NCBI GenBank assembly: GCA_038326995.1
Contig: JBBQKP010000013.1
Coordinates: 1-29,747, forward strand
From: JBBQKP01 sp038326995
Lineage (GTDB): Bacteria > Planctomycetota > Phycisphaerae > Tepidisphaerales > Tepidisphaeraceae
Length of the DNA: 29,747 nucleotides
Reading direction: 5' to 3'
Shown: piece after piece, positions 16,471 through 23,407 of the stretch
Layout of the letters: every line of letters begins with the position of its first letter
How positions within the stretch are numbered: the first letter of the stretch is position 1
Notes under the pieces: model-generated
What the model was told of the DNA's origin: nothing
The model's database searches: none
The model's input: only the letters and a program-made list of their open reading frames with translations
Made by a program: the position numbers and the translations under genes

Positions 16471-17448
16471 TTATTCGAAGTTGAAGACCGCGACGACGGG
16501 ATAATGATCGCTGTTGATGCGAGCGAAGGGCGTTGTGACGACGCTGACGGATTTCACTTTCGCCGCGGCCGACGGTGTGGCGTAAACGTGATCGATGAAG
16601 CTGCGGAAGCGGGTCGATCGGTATCCGCCGAAGCTGATTTCGCCTTTGTCCACCAGCGGCTTGGTGAGCGTCACCAGGCCTTCACCCAGAAGGTCGGCCC
16701 CGCTTCCGCCCGCTTCGAGCTCGAATTCCTGATTGCCGAGTTCGTCATTGATGTCACCCAGGAACACGACATCAGCAACGCCTGAAGTGGAGGCGATTTC
16801 CTTGATGATTTCGTTGGCGCGTTTGGATTCCGCATTTCTCCACTTCGTTACTTCGACGCTGTTTCCGCTCTTGCTTTTGAAGTGGTTCGTGCCGACCCAG
16901 AATTCCTTGCCGCCCGGGGACTTGATGCGAACGAACGCCGGGCCGCGTGCGAAGAGGAGATCGGTCAAAGGGTTGACGTCGTCCTTGTCGGGCTCGAGAT
17001 GGTAGGCCTCTCGAATCTCGACGACGGAGAAGCCGGGTTTCAAAAAGATGGCGGTGTTCTGTATGCGGCCGGTGTTGGTCGCAAAAACGTGGATCGTCTC
17101 GTACATCTTGTTGAGGAACGTTCGATTGAAATATTCGAGGTCGGCCAGTTCCGGGCCTTCTTGAATCACCAGTACGTCGGCATTGACGGCCGGGTCTTCC
17201 AGGACGAGCTGCGCTCCCCAATTGTCCTTGAAATTTTCGCGCTTCTCACGAGCGATGAGATCGAGAAATTCCTGCGGCCAGCTCGGCTGAGTCGCCGCCC
17301 GCTTTTCGAGCTTGTCGGCGTCGAAGCGGTATTGCCAGTTCTCGATGTTGTAGGTCGCGATGCGAACCTCTTCCGCTTTTGCCTGTGATGCGAACCAGGA
17401 ACACAGAATCAAGAGCGGCAGGATTGTCGTTTGAAAGTGGCGATTCAT
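16471..17448 (-). CDS. Exported endonuclease/exonuclease/phosphatase (EEP) family protein
   Basis: A 325-aa DNase I-like fold hydrolase. Signal peptide: MNRHFQTTILPLLILCSWFA, cleavage after SQAKA near residue 25. Family landmarks: ATYNIENW (31-38), LVIQEG with the metal-binding Glu, VGTNHFKSKSGN, VVFLGDINDE with the Asp/Asn pair, FIDHVYATP and INSDHYPVVAVF with the terminal Asp-His. All catalytic positions appear present, so it should be active on a phosphoester outside the cytoplasm; whether that is nucleic acid, a lipid or another compound is unknown. The ATG at 17448 places the signal peptide correctly; a longer frame reaches 17517 but adds no sensible sequence. First gene of a likely pair with the ABC permease. 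Confidence 0.9.
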   Translation of the reverse strand: MNRHFQTTILPLLILCSWFASQAKAEEVRIATYNIENWQYRFDADKLEKRAATQPSWPQEFLDLIAREKRENFKDNWGAQLVLEDPAVNADVLVIQEGPELADLEYFNRTFLNKMYETIHVFATNTGRIQNTAIFLKPGFSVVEIREAYHLEPDKDDVNPLTDLLFARGPAFVRIKSPGGKEFWVGTNHFKSKSGNSVEVTKWRNAESKRANEIIKEIASTSGVADVVFLGDINDELGNQEFELEAGGSGADLLGEGLVTLTKPLVDKGEISFGGYRSTRFRSFIDHVYATPSAAAKVKSVSVVTTPFARINSDHYPVVAVFNFE

Positions 17449-17525
17449 AGGCGGGTAAGTTTGACGGGTCGTGCTGCTGTGGGCAAGAGGGGCGAAAAAT
17501 TGCCGATGCGTTTGCATTGTTATTC

Positions 17526-17712
17526 GTGTTCCTCGTTTCGCCGCGGGCGCGAGCCTGCGGGAGCTCGCGAGGTCGGCGAGCGTAATTGGATCGAGACGCG
17601 CGCGATCTTAGTCGCGTGCGTACTCGGACAAGTCCGCGGCGAAACGAGAAAGAGGATGCGCTTCGCGTTTGCGTTTGCGCGCTTCGCATTTGCGCGCTGA
17701 TGACGATGCGCC
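17526..17712. repeat. 187-bp direct repeat, copy A, with 117-bp inverted-repeat-bounded core
   Basis: Nearly identical to 17852-18038 and exactly the same length. The core 17532-17648 (117 bp) is bounded by perfect 15-bp inverted repeats: ctcgtttcgccgcgg and its complement. The right part (about 17653-17712) is made of short repeated gcgcttcgc / tttgcg motifs and ends gctgatgacgatgcgcc. No transposase lies near it. Confidence 0.9.
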
Positions 17713-17795
17713 GGGTGCCACGTTCTGGTACTCCAGAGCGTGCCCGGGACATCAAGCGAACCGCACGCTTTGCGAGTACACAAAACGTGGCACCC
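17713..17795. repeat. Inverted-repeat element with 12-bp perfect arms
   Basis: Arms gggtgccacgtt (17713-17724) and aacgtggcaccc (17784-17795) enclose about 59 bases. The left part, 17715-17745, is the second copy of the 31-bp dispersed repeat found inverted at 2787-2817. The element abuts copy A of the 187-bp repeat directly. Confidence 0.85.
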
Positions 17796-17829
17796 TTCTT
17801 ATGAAGGGTCCGCAGAATAATGCGGACCC
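17792..17829. repeat. Two overlapping, mutually exclusive hairpins
   Basis: Hairpin 1 is acccttc / gaagggt (17792-17809, loop ttat). Hairpin 2 is gggtccgca / tgcggaccc (17806-17829, loop gaataa). They share the bases gggt at 17806-17809, so both cannot form fully at once. No T-tract follows on either strand. Confidence 0.8.
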
Positions 17830-17851
17830 CACGAGGGTAAGTTTCTTCAGT

Positions 17852-18038
17852 GTGTTCCTCGTTTCGCCGCGGGCGCGAGTCTGCGGGAGCTCGCGAGGTC
17901 GGCGAGCGTAATTGGATCGAGACGCGCGCGAACGTGATCGCTCGCGTACGCGGACAAGTCCGCGGCGAAACGAGAAAGAGGATGCGCTTCGCGTTTACGT
18001 TTGCGCGCTTCGCATTCGCGCGCTGATGACGATGCGCC
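17852..18038. repeat. 187-bp direct repeat, copy B, with 117-bp inverted-repeat-bounded core
   Basis: Second copy of the repeat at 17526-17712, with substitutions but no net length change. Differences concentrate in the centre of the core (around 17930-17945) while both 15-bp arms (17858-17872 and 17960-17974) are perfectly kept. That pattern suggests the arms matter more than the loop. Confidence 0.9.
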
Positions 18039-18329
18039 TCTATGGAACTGGAACATAGGGTGAACACGTGAGGCCGGAACACGCGGCGGACAAGAAACGC
18101 GAACTCAAATGTGCGCATTCTACGTCGCCAGGAGTGAGTGGCGGCGGCATAAGGTGTGTTTCGATAACGAGATAGGGCGAGGGATGGTGGAAAATCTGGC
18201 GTGAAAAGAGGTGCTAAACGGGTGCGAAAGGGCGGTGGCGAGGTGCAAATCGGTGCAAAAGCGCGCAAGTGTCGGGTAGCGGCGGGCGGCGGAGTCCGGC
18301 TCTGTCGCGATTGTCAGAGCAAACGTCGG

Positions 18330-18360
18330 TTACAAAAAAAACACGCGTGAGGCATATACT
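18330..18360 (+). promoter_or_regulatory. Candidate promoter of the PNPOx-family gene (near leaderless)
   Basis: TTACAA (18330-18335) and TATACT (18355-18360) have a long 19-base spacer. The -10 ends 8 bases before the ATG at 18369, which predicts a leader of at most one or two bases. No SD is present. Confidence 0.4.
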
Positions 18361-18368
18361 GCTGCACT

Positions 18369-19043
18369 ATGTCGAGCAAAGTTTCAGACGGTGTCGAAGG
18401 CGAGCCGCTGTTTTCAGATCTCGCGGAGGTGCAGAAGCGAGTGTGGGAACTGCTGGTTCGTGCCGCGAACGACCGCAAGTCACCGATGCACACGCCGACT
18501 GTCGCGACGATCGGATTAGACGGCGGGCCGAGGCTTCGGACGGTCGTGTTACGACGGGTCGTGCAGGAGTCGAACGAGCTGTTTTTCCATACCGATAGCC
18601 GCGCCATCAAAATCAGCGAACTTCGGCGTGACGCACGGCTATCGATGCACTTTTATGACGCGGGCAAGAAAACGCAGATTCGGCTCGAAGGCATCGCACA
18701 GGTTCACACTTCGGGCGAAGTTGCGGACGAGCAGTGGTCACGGAGCCAGCCGATGAGTCGGGAAATTTATCGTATTCCGCAGCCGCCCGGAGAAGTGTTG
18801 GAGACGCCCGGCATAGAAAGGCCGTGGCTGGAGGATGGACGCGAGAACTTCGCGACGGTCGTGCTCGGGCCGACGCGGATCGAATGGCTGCTGCTGCATC
18901 ACACGCAGCATAGAAGGGCGGAGTTCGTGAAGAGGGAAACAGGCGGTGAATCAGGCACTGAATCGCGCAGTGAGTCGCGAAGTGAGTCGCATTGGGAATC
19001 GCGTCGGGAATCGCATTGGGAATCGCGCTGGATGGTGCCGTGA
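18369..19043 (+). CDS. Pyridoxamine 5'-phosphate oxidase family flavoprotein
   Basis: A 224-aa predicted FMN-binding split-barrel protein. Family landmarks: PTVATIGLDGGPRLRTVVLR (43-62), LFFHTDSRAIKISELR (71-86), ARLSMHFYD, IRLEGIAQVH and the C-terminal IEWLLLHHTQHRRAEF (171-186). The layout resembles PNPOx-like proteins rather than canonical PdxH, so FMN-dependent oxidation of pyridoxamine phosphate is possible but not certain; no gene symbol is given. The family usually finishes soon after the RR.EF block with a short W..xxLxP end. Here seven 12-bp tandem units (ESRS, ESHW and similar) separate that block from a terminal RWMVP. Convergent with folE, with 14 bases between stops. Confidence 0.83.
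   Translation: MSSKVSDGVEGEPLFSDLAEVQKRVWELLVRAANDRKSPMHTPTVATIGLDGGPRLRTVVLRRVVQESNELFFHTDSRAIKISELRRDARLSMHFYDAGKKTQIRLEGIAQVHTSGEVADEQWSRSQPMSREIYRIPQPPGEVLETPGIERPWLEDGRENFATVVLGPTRIEWLLLHHTQHRRAEFVKRETGGESGTESRSESRSESHWESRRESHWESRWMVP
18948..19031 (+). repeat. 12-bp in-frame tandem repeat (7 copies) near the C-terminus of the PNPOx-family gene
   Basis: Seven units beginning gaatc or gagtc encode ESGT, ESRS, ESRS, ESHW, ESRR, ESHW and ESRW. Units five to seven are the most alike. Nine coding bases for the last three residues (MVP) and the stop follow. Confidence 0.92.
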
Positions 19044-19057
19044 ATCGGTAATCCTAC

Positions 19058-19759
19058 TCAGGAGTGTGCGCCGCCCGTGCCGTGGATCAGTGCCATGATT
19101 TCATGACGACTGCTGGCATTTTCCTTGAAGATGCCGCGAAGGGCACTGGTGACCATGACCGCACCGGTTTTCTTCGCGCCGCGCAGGGTCATGCACATGT
19201 GAGTCGCTTCGATCACGCACGCACTGCCCAGCGGAGAGAGTTCTTCCATCAATGCGTCGGCGATCTGCGTCGTGAGTCGTTCCTGAACCTGCGGCCGACG
19301 TGCGAAGCCGTCCACGAGCCGCGCGAGCTTGGACAGACCGACGACTTTTCCGTCGGGCAGATATGCGACGTGGGCACGCCCGGTGAAGGGGAGAAGATGG
19401 TGCTCGCACATGCTGTTGAACGTGATGTTTCTCAGCAGCACGACTTCGTCATAGTTTTCGGTGAAAACGGTCTGAAGGTGCAGTTTCGGATTCTCACGCA
19501 GGCCGGCGGTCATCTCCGCGTAGGCACGCGCGACACGGTTGGGCGTCTTGACCAGGCCTTCACGGTCGGGGTCTTCGCCGATGGAAAGGAGAAGCTCTCT
19601 GACGGCGCGTTCTATTCGAGGCACATCGACGGAGAACGTCTGGGCGGACGATGCGGCGGCGGATGAAGGATTGGCGGTTGAAGGATCGGCGGGCGATTGA
19701 TCATCGTCGTCGCCGCCGCACGAAATTCTGCTTTGAATGAGTGAATCGATTTTTGTCAT
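19058..19759 (-). CDS. folE: GTP cyclohydrolase I (type IA)
   Basis: Converts GTP to 7,8-dihydroneopterin triphosphate, the first step of tetrahydrofolate synthesis, as a cytoplasmic decamer. Zinc and active-site residues are visible: SMCEHHLLPF (Cys and His ligands), GRAHVAYLPDGKVVGLSKLA, RRPQVQERLTTQIA and IEATHMCMTLRGAKK with the second Cys ligand. The C-terminus is standard. The Ser/Ala/Asp-rich N-terminal ~45 residues are a poorly conserved extension. An upstream in-frame ATG at 19792 is also possible, but its codon overlaps a TATAAT box, so the transcript should begin after it. I therefore prefer ATG 19759 (233 aa). Confidence 0.95.
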   Translation of the reverse strand: MTKIDSLIQSRISCGGDDDDQSPADPSTANPSSAAASSAQTFSVDVPRIERAVRELLLSIGEDPDREGLVKTPNRVARAYAEMTAGLRENPKLHLQTVFTENYDEVVLLRNITFNSMCEHHLLPFTGRAHVAYLPDGKVVGLSKLARLVDGFARRPQVQERLTTQIADALMEELSPLGSACVIEATHMCMTLRGAKKTGAVMVTSALRGIFKENASSRHEIMALIHGTGGAHS

Positions 19760-19790
19760 CAGGGGAATCTCGGAAAGTGTTAGGCTAGTC

Positions 19791-19796
19791 ATTATA
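19791..19796 (-). promoter_or_regulatory. Candidate -10 box of folE
   Basis: A perfect TATAAT on the - strand. A candidate -35 AAGTTG lies 16 bases upstream, with TTACAA further out. Transcription would start near 19784, after the ATG at 19792, which supports ATG 19759 as the real folE start. Confidence 0.45.
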
Positions 19797-19976
19797 ATAG
19801 GCGGGCTGAACTCAACTTGTAAGTCACGGAAGTGGGTTCGAACGGCAAGAATAAGATTTCAAAAAAACTGAATTCGCAATGCCGTAACAAATCGAGCGGC
19901 ATAGAGTGAAGAGGTGGAGGCCGTTCGCTGATGAGAGGCGTGTTGCCAATCGCTTTCGATGAGGCCCGATCCCTAA

Positions 19977-19986
19977 CCAAGAGGTT
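19977..19986 (+). promoter_or_regulatory. Shine-Dalgarno sequence of the fasciclin gene
   Basis: The run aagagg lies 5 bases before the ATG at 19990, in an AT-richer intergenic region. It is one of the few clear ribosome binding sites in the window and fixes the start. Confidence 0.65.
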
Positions 19987-19989
19987 CCG

Positions 19990-20559
19990 ATGATTTCAGT
20001 AACCAAGATTCTCGCCGTCGCTGTCGCGGTCTCCGCGGCTGCAGTCGTATCTTCCTCCAACAAGGCCGTCGCTGGTGACTGCAACGGCAGCAAGGGCGGA
20101 TGCGAATCAGGTCAGGTGCTGGCCGTTCACACAATGCCCGCAGCAAAGGACATCGTCGACACCGCCGTCGCAGCGGGTTCGTTCAACACGCTGGCTGCAG
20201 CACTGACGCACGCCGGTCTTGTCGAGACCCTCAAAGGCCCCGGCCCGTTCACTGTTTTCGCCCCAACTGACGAAGCCTTCGCCAAGCTCCCCGCGGGCAC
20301 GCTCGACACGCTGCTCAAGCCCGAGTCGAAGGACAAGCTCACCGGCATCCTGACGTACCACGTCGTCGCCGGCAACGTCAAGGCCGCTGATGTCGTCAAG
20401 CTCACCTCCGCCAAGACTGTCAATGGCAAGGAAGTCAAGATTGTCGTCAAGGACGGCAAGGTCGTCCTCAACGGCAACGTCAATGTCACCAAGACCGACA
20501 TTGAGACCAGCAACGGCACGATCCATGTGATCGACGGTGTGCTTCTGCCCCCAATGTAA
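19990..20559 (+). CDS. Exported fasciclin (FAS1) domain protein
   Basis: A 189-aa secreted protein. Signal peptide: MISVTKILAVAVAVSAAAVV, with likely cleavage after NKAVA near residue 28. A short Cys/Gly-rich segment with two cysteines (GDCNGSKGGCESG) follows, then one FAS1 domain over about residues 50-188. FAS1 landmarks: FNTLAAALTHAGLVETL, GPGPFTVFAPTDEAFAKLP, ILTYHVVAGNV and the terminal SNGTIHVIDGVLLP. The family mediates adhesion or surface binding; partner unknown. The codon usage is Lys-AAG/Val-GTC biased and very regular, which may mean high expression. It has its own SD and a downstream hairpin terminator, so it is a single-gene unit. Confidence 0.94.
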   Translation: MISVTKILAVAVAVSAAAVVSSSNKAVAGDCNGSKGGCESGQVLAVHTMPAAKDIVDTAVAAGSFNTLAAALTHAGLVETLKGPGPFTVFAPTDEAFAKLPAGTLDTLLKPESKDKLTGILTYHVVAGNVKAADVVKLTSAKTVNGKEVKIVVKDGKVVLNGNVNVTKTDIETSNGTIHVIDGVLLPPM

Positions 20560-20598
20560 TTGCACGGCGAACGTACCGCCTTCAATTCTCATCAAACT

Positions 20599-20628
20599 CA
20601 GCACTCCGGGCTTCGGCTCGGAGTGCTG
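20599..20628 (+). terminator. Terminator hairpin after the fasciclin gene
   Basis: A perfect 10-bp stem, cagcactccg / cggagtgctg, with a 10-base loop and a short tcttt run after it. It lies 39 bases beyond the stop, between convergent genes, so it may act in both directions. Confidence 0.7.
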
Positions 20629-20653
20629 TCTTTGAGTCAACGCAATGGAAAAA

Positions 20654-21157
20654 CTAATCCTGCCCGAGTAGATAAACTAAAATATCCTGATCACTTGTCG
20701 CGACGTACTTAAGCGTGTGAATGTGGTGAAAGCCCAAGGAGGTAAGCCACGCCCGGCCGTGGATGTGGTTCTTCTGGTCGGCATGAGCGATGACACGCCG
20801 AAGCCGCGATCCGTGGGCGCGAAAATGCGTATCCGCGATCTGCCTCATCTTGCGGAAAATCTCCTTGCCCAAACCCTTTCGGCGAATCGACGCTTCCACT
20901 TCGCACGTCAGCAGGATCACGACGCCTTGCATCGGGTCGGCCGTGAACCACGTCAATGTCGCCAGCGTCTGCGTGCCGTCGGTGAGGCGAATCGTCTGTG
21001 TTACAGGCTTGCCCGTGGGAAGCGTAACGGGCTCGAGCTCGACGATTCGAGCGACGACAACTGGTGAAGTGACAGCTGGTGAAGTGACAGCTTTCAAAAA
21101 CGAAAGCGTCTCACCCGTCGAACCGACGCCTTGTTTTGAAAACTCACCAAGCTTCAC
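20654..21157 (-). CDS. GNAT family N-acetyltransferase
   Basis: A 167-aa protein with a GNAT fold. Acetyl-CoA binding motif A is visible as CEVEASIRRKGLGKEIFRKM (R92-R-K-G-L-G97). The C-terminal GRAWLTSLGFHHIHTLKY matches motif B (A..fY...GF). The acceptor substrate is not identifiable. The start is GTG 21157, supported by GGAG 5 bases upstream. The N-terminal region includes a 15-bp tandem duplication giving VTSPAVTSPV. It lies 17 bases downstream of the amidohydrolase gene, so the two probably share a transcript. Confidence 0.85.
   Translation of the reverse strand: MKLGEFSKQGVGSTGETLSFLKAVTSPAVTSPVVVARIVELEPVTLPTGKPVTQTIRLTDGTQTLATLTWFTADPMQGVVILLTCEVEASIRRKGLGKEIFRKMRQIADTHFRAHGSRLRRVIAHADQKNHIHGRAWLTSLGFHHIHTLKYVATSDQDILVYLLGQD
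21057..21091 (-). repeat. 15-bp in-frame tandem duplication in the GNAT gene
   Basis: Two 15-bp units (21057-21071 and 21072-21086) differ at one base, with the first 5 bases of a third. They encode the repeated TSP-V segment in the N-terminal region of the protein. Confidence 0.85.
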
Positions 21158-21174
21158 GCGTGCTCCGGAAAAAA

Positions 21175-22056
21175 CTAAGCAAGGCCCAGCAATGCCAGGG
21201 TGTCGCGTTCGACAATTCCACGCAGAGATTCACGAGGCACGACGGGCAGATTCGTGCCCAGGGCGACTTGATTGATGGAATACAGAGCTTCGATGCATTC
21301 GGTGGGCGAGGTGTAGGGAAAATCGGAGCCGAAGAGGAGTTTCTCCATCACGCCGTACTGATGCGCGGTGACCAAGGCGTTATACGCCGGCCAGGATCGC
21401 ATCAGAAGCCCCGAGATGTCTGCAAAGACGTTGTCGTGCTTGGCGAGGAGGCAGATCGTCTCGTCGATCCACGGCTGCCCGAGCTGGGCAATCACGATTC
21501 GCAGCCCCGGGAACGACCGGGCGATTTCGTCGAATAAATACGGCCTGGCGAACTCCAGCTTCGACGTCTCGGCGAGCTTTCCGCCCGGGTGAAAGACAAC
21601 GGGCATCGCCAGCTTTTCTGCCTGTGCGTAGAGGTCCATCGCACGCGTGTCGCACGGATGAAAATCCTGACTCGCCGGCGAGAGCGCGATGCCACGGAGG
21701 GAAAGATCGTTATGGGCGGAATTCAGGTCTTCGAGCCATGTCTCTTCAGTCGGGTCGATGCCCGCAAAGCCGATCAATCGTTCGGGCATTCGGCCGACGT
21801 ATTTGGAGACGTAATCATTCGGTACAAAGGCATTCAAATAGCGAGACCTGAAGCCCAGCACGATCGCCTTGTCGATCTCGGCAGTTTCGCGAAGGTGCTC
21901 TTCGAGATCGCCCTGTGGAATTTCCCGCGCCATCGGCTTTCCGCCCGGCCCGAGGCGCCTGCCGCGTGACTTCTGCCCCGGAGAGATTTCGCCCAGCTCG
22001 ACATCGCCAAGCTGCGCAGGGTTCTGCCAAATATGCGTATGACAATCAATGATCAT
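21175..22056 (-). CDS. Amidohydrolase-2 family metal-dependent hydrolase
   Basis: A 293-aa TIM-barrel hydrolase. The N-terminal metal motif HxH is intact (H6 and H8 in IDCHTHIW), the central His is H156 in VVFHPGG and the terminal Asp is D245 in LFGSDFPYTSP. At the position where the family normally has the catalytic His of 'AHLG', this protein reads IAQLGQPW (Q191). That may reduce activity or change substrate, unless the family member uses Gln here. The substrate is unknown; relatives include decarboxylases and lactonases. It lies downstream of prfB on the same strand (170 bases) and 17 bases before the GNAT gene. Confidence 0.88.
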   Translation of the reverse strand: MIIDCHTHIWQNPAQLGDVELGEISPGQKSRGRRLGPGGKPMAREIPQGDLEEHLRETAEIDKAIVLGFRSRYLNAFVPNDYVSKYVGRMPERLIGFAGIDPTEETWLEDLNSAHNDLSLRGIALSPASQDFHPCDTRAMDLYAQAEKLAMPVVFHPGGKLAETSKLEFARPYLFDEIARSFPGLRIVIAQLGQPWIDETICLLAKHDNVFADISGLLMRSWPAYNALVTAHQYGVMEKLLFGSDFPYTSPTECIEALYSINQVALGTNLPVVPRESLRGIVERDTLALLGLA

Positions 22057-22226
22057 TCGGCCTCACCCGGCTCGCTTGTTCCCGTTCCCATGACTGAACT
22101 ATACGCCAACCGTCCGCAAATCTCCAAACCGTCCACCAGATGAGGCTATCGACCATACCGATGTTCGGCCTAAAAATTTTGCGGCCTCCTTCAAATTTCG
22201 TCTGTGAAAAAAGGGGACAGTTGCGG

Positions 22227-23343
22227 CTACTTCCGCGCCGCCCGCTTGCGGCGGAGCTCCGCGTCGACGAACTCATCGATTTCGCCGCGGTCGAGCACGC
22301 TTTCGACATTGCTGGTTTCAACGCCCGTGCGGACGTCTTTCACGCGTCGGTCGTCGAGGATGTAGTTGCGGATCTGCGTGCCGAAATCGGCCGAGCTTTT
22401 CTCGCCCACGAGTTCCTTGAGGTTCGCGTCACGCTGAGCCTGTTCAAGCAGCTCCAGCTTGCTCGCGATCATGTTCAGGGCGATCCGCTTGTTCTGCTGA
22501 AGCGATCTTTCAACCGAGCACGTGACGGTCAGCCCCGTGGGTTTGTGCTTGATGCGGCACGCACTGGCGACTTTATTCACGTTTTGCCCGCCCGGGCCGC
22601 TGGCGCGGACGAACGCTTCGATATCCAGGTCGCCCTCGGGAATTTCCTTGCTCGACTCGGTCTCAGGCACTTCGGGCTCGACCGATACCCCTGCGAAGCT
22701 GGTTTGGCGCTTGCCCTGCGAGTTGAACGGGCTGGGCCTGACGAGCCGGTGTGTGCCGTGCTCGGCGCGCATGTAGCCGAAAACGTATTCGCCTTTTACG
22801 AGGTAAGTCGCGGTCTTGATGCCCGCCTGTTCGCCGTATTGTTTGTCGACTTCGCTGACATCCCAGCCGCGGCGTTCCCAGAAGTAAAAATACATCCGGC
22901 TGAGCATCTCCGCCCAGTCCTGCGCTTCGGTCCCGCCCGCACCCGCCTGAATCGTGACGAACGCGTTAAACGCATCGGCTCGGCCGTCAAGTAGTGATTG
23001 CAGCTCGACCTTCTGCCCACGTTTTTCAAGCTGGTGCAGAAGCTGATCCGCCTCGTCCAAAGACGCCTGATCGCCCATTTCCTCGCCCAGGTCGAGCATC
23101 GCGCGACAGTCTTCAAGGTCTGCCAGAACGCCCTGAACCGGGTCGATCTGAACCTTGATGATTTTCATGTCGGAGATGACGCGCTGGGCGCGCGTCTGGT
23201 CGTCAAAGAAGCCGGGCTGGCCCATCTGGTCTTCGAGTTCTTTTTTCTTGATTAATTTGCCCGGCACGTCAAAGAGAGTCACGGATGTTGTGCATCCGTG
23301 CCGCAAGCTCGTCGAGTGAGCGCCTTAGGTTCTCGTGAAGCAT
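22227..23343 (-). CDS. prfB: Peptide chain release factor 2 (programmed +1 frameshift)
   Basis: Recognises UGA and UAA stop codons and triggers peptide release. The gene is in two frames: ATG 23343 to CTT at 23272-23274 (24 aa, MLHENLRRSLDELAARMHNI...), an in-frame TGA at 23269-23271, then a +1 shift at CTT-TGA-C so that GAC (23268-23270) continues with DVPGKLIKKK. The full product is 371 aa, typical for RF2. The SPF stop-recognition motif (about 204-206) and the GGQ catalytic motif (about 251-253, in ASGPGGQNVNKV) are in their expected positions. The arrangement autoregulates RF2: low RF2 favours the shift. It follows aroC by 64 bases on the same strand. Confidence 0.97.
23268..23300 (-). 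promoter_or_regulatory. prfB programmed frameshift site with upstream hairpin
   Basis: The slip sequence CTT TGA C (23268-23274) is the canonical one. In E. coli an AGGGGG SD-like element lies 3 bases before it; here the upstream bases are ACTCT, with no purine-rich SD. Instead a perfect 8-bp hairpin, cacggatg / catccgtg with a 5-base loop (23280-23300), ends 5 bases before CTT. Confidence 0.85.
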
Positions 23344-23407
23344 AGATTTTAGAATGTAACAGATTAGTCCGGCGAACCCTACAGACCCGTCACACAATCG
23401 CGAATAC

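Larger units (their letters stand above)
17449..18368. other. Gene-free 920-base repeat region
   Basis: No convincing gene here. Long open frames exist on both strands, but they run straight through the repeats and translate to Arg-rich sequence. The content is two 187-bp direct repeats (17526-17712 and 17852-18038), an inverted-repeat element and two overlapping hairpins between them, then about 330 bases with nothing recognised except a promoter-like sequence before the PNPOx-family gene. Confidence 0.75.

Noticed and set aside
17246..18268. 340-aa open frame on - across the repeat region
   Set aside because: It runs through both 187-bp repeats and into the EEP gene in another frame; the translation is Arg-rich and repeats with the DNA.
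22210..22226. Possible repeat (aaaaaaggggacag...) downstream of prfB
   Set aside because: Resembles repeat sequences I recall from planctomycetes, but there is no second copy in this window to support it.
22140..22994. 284-aa open frame antisense to prfB
   Set aside because: Shadow of RF2; the SPF and GGQ motifs are clear on the other strand.
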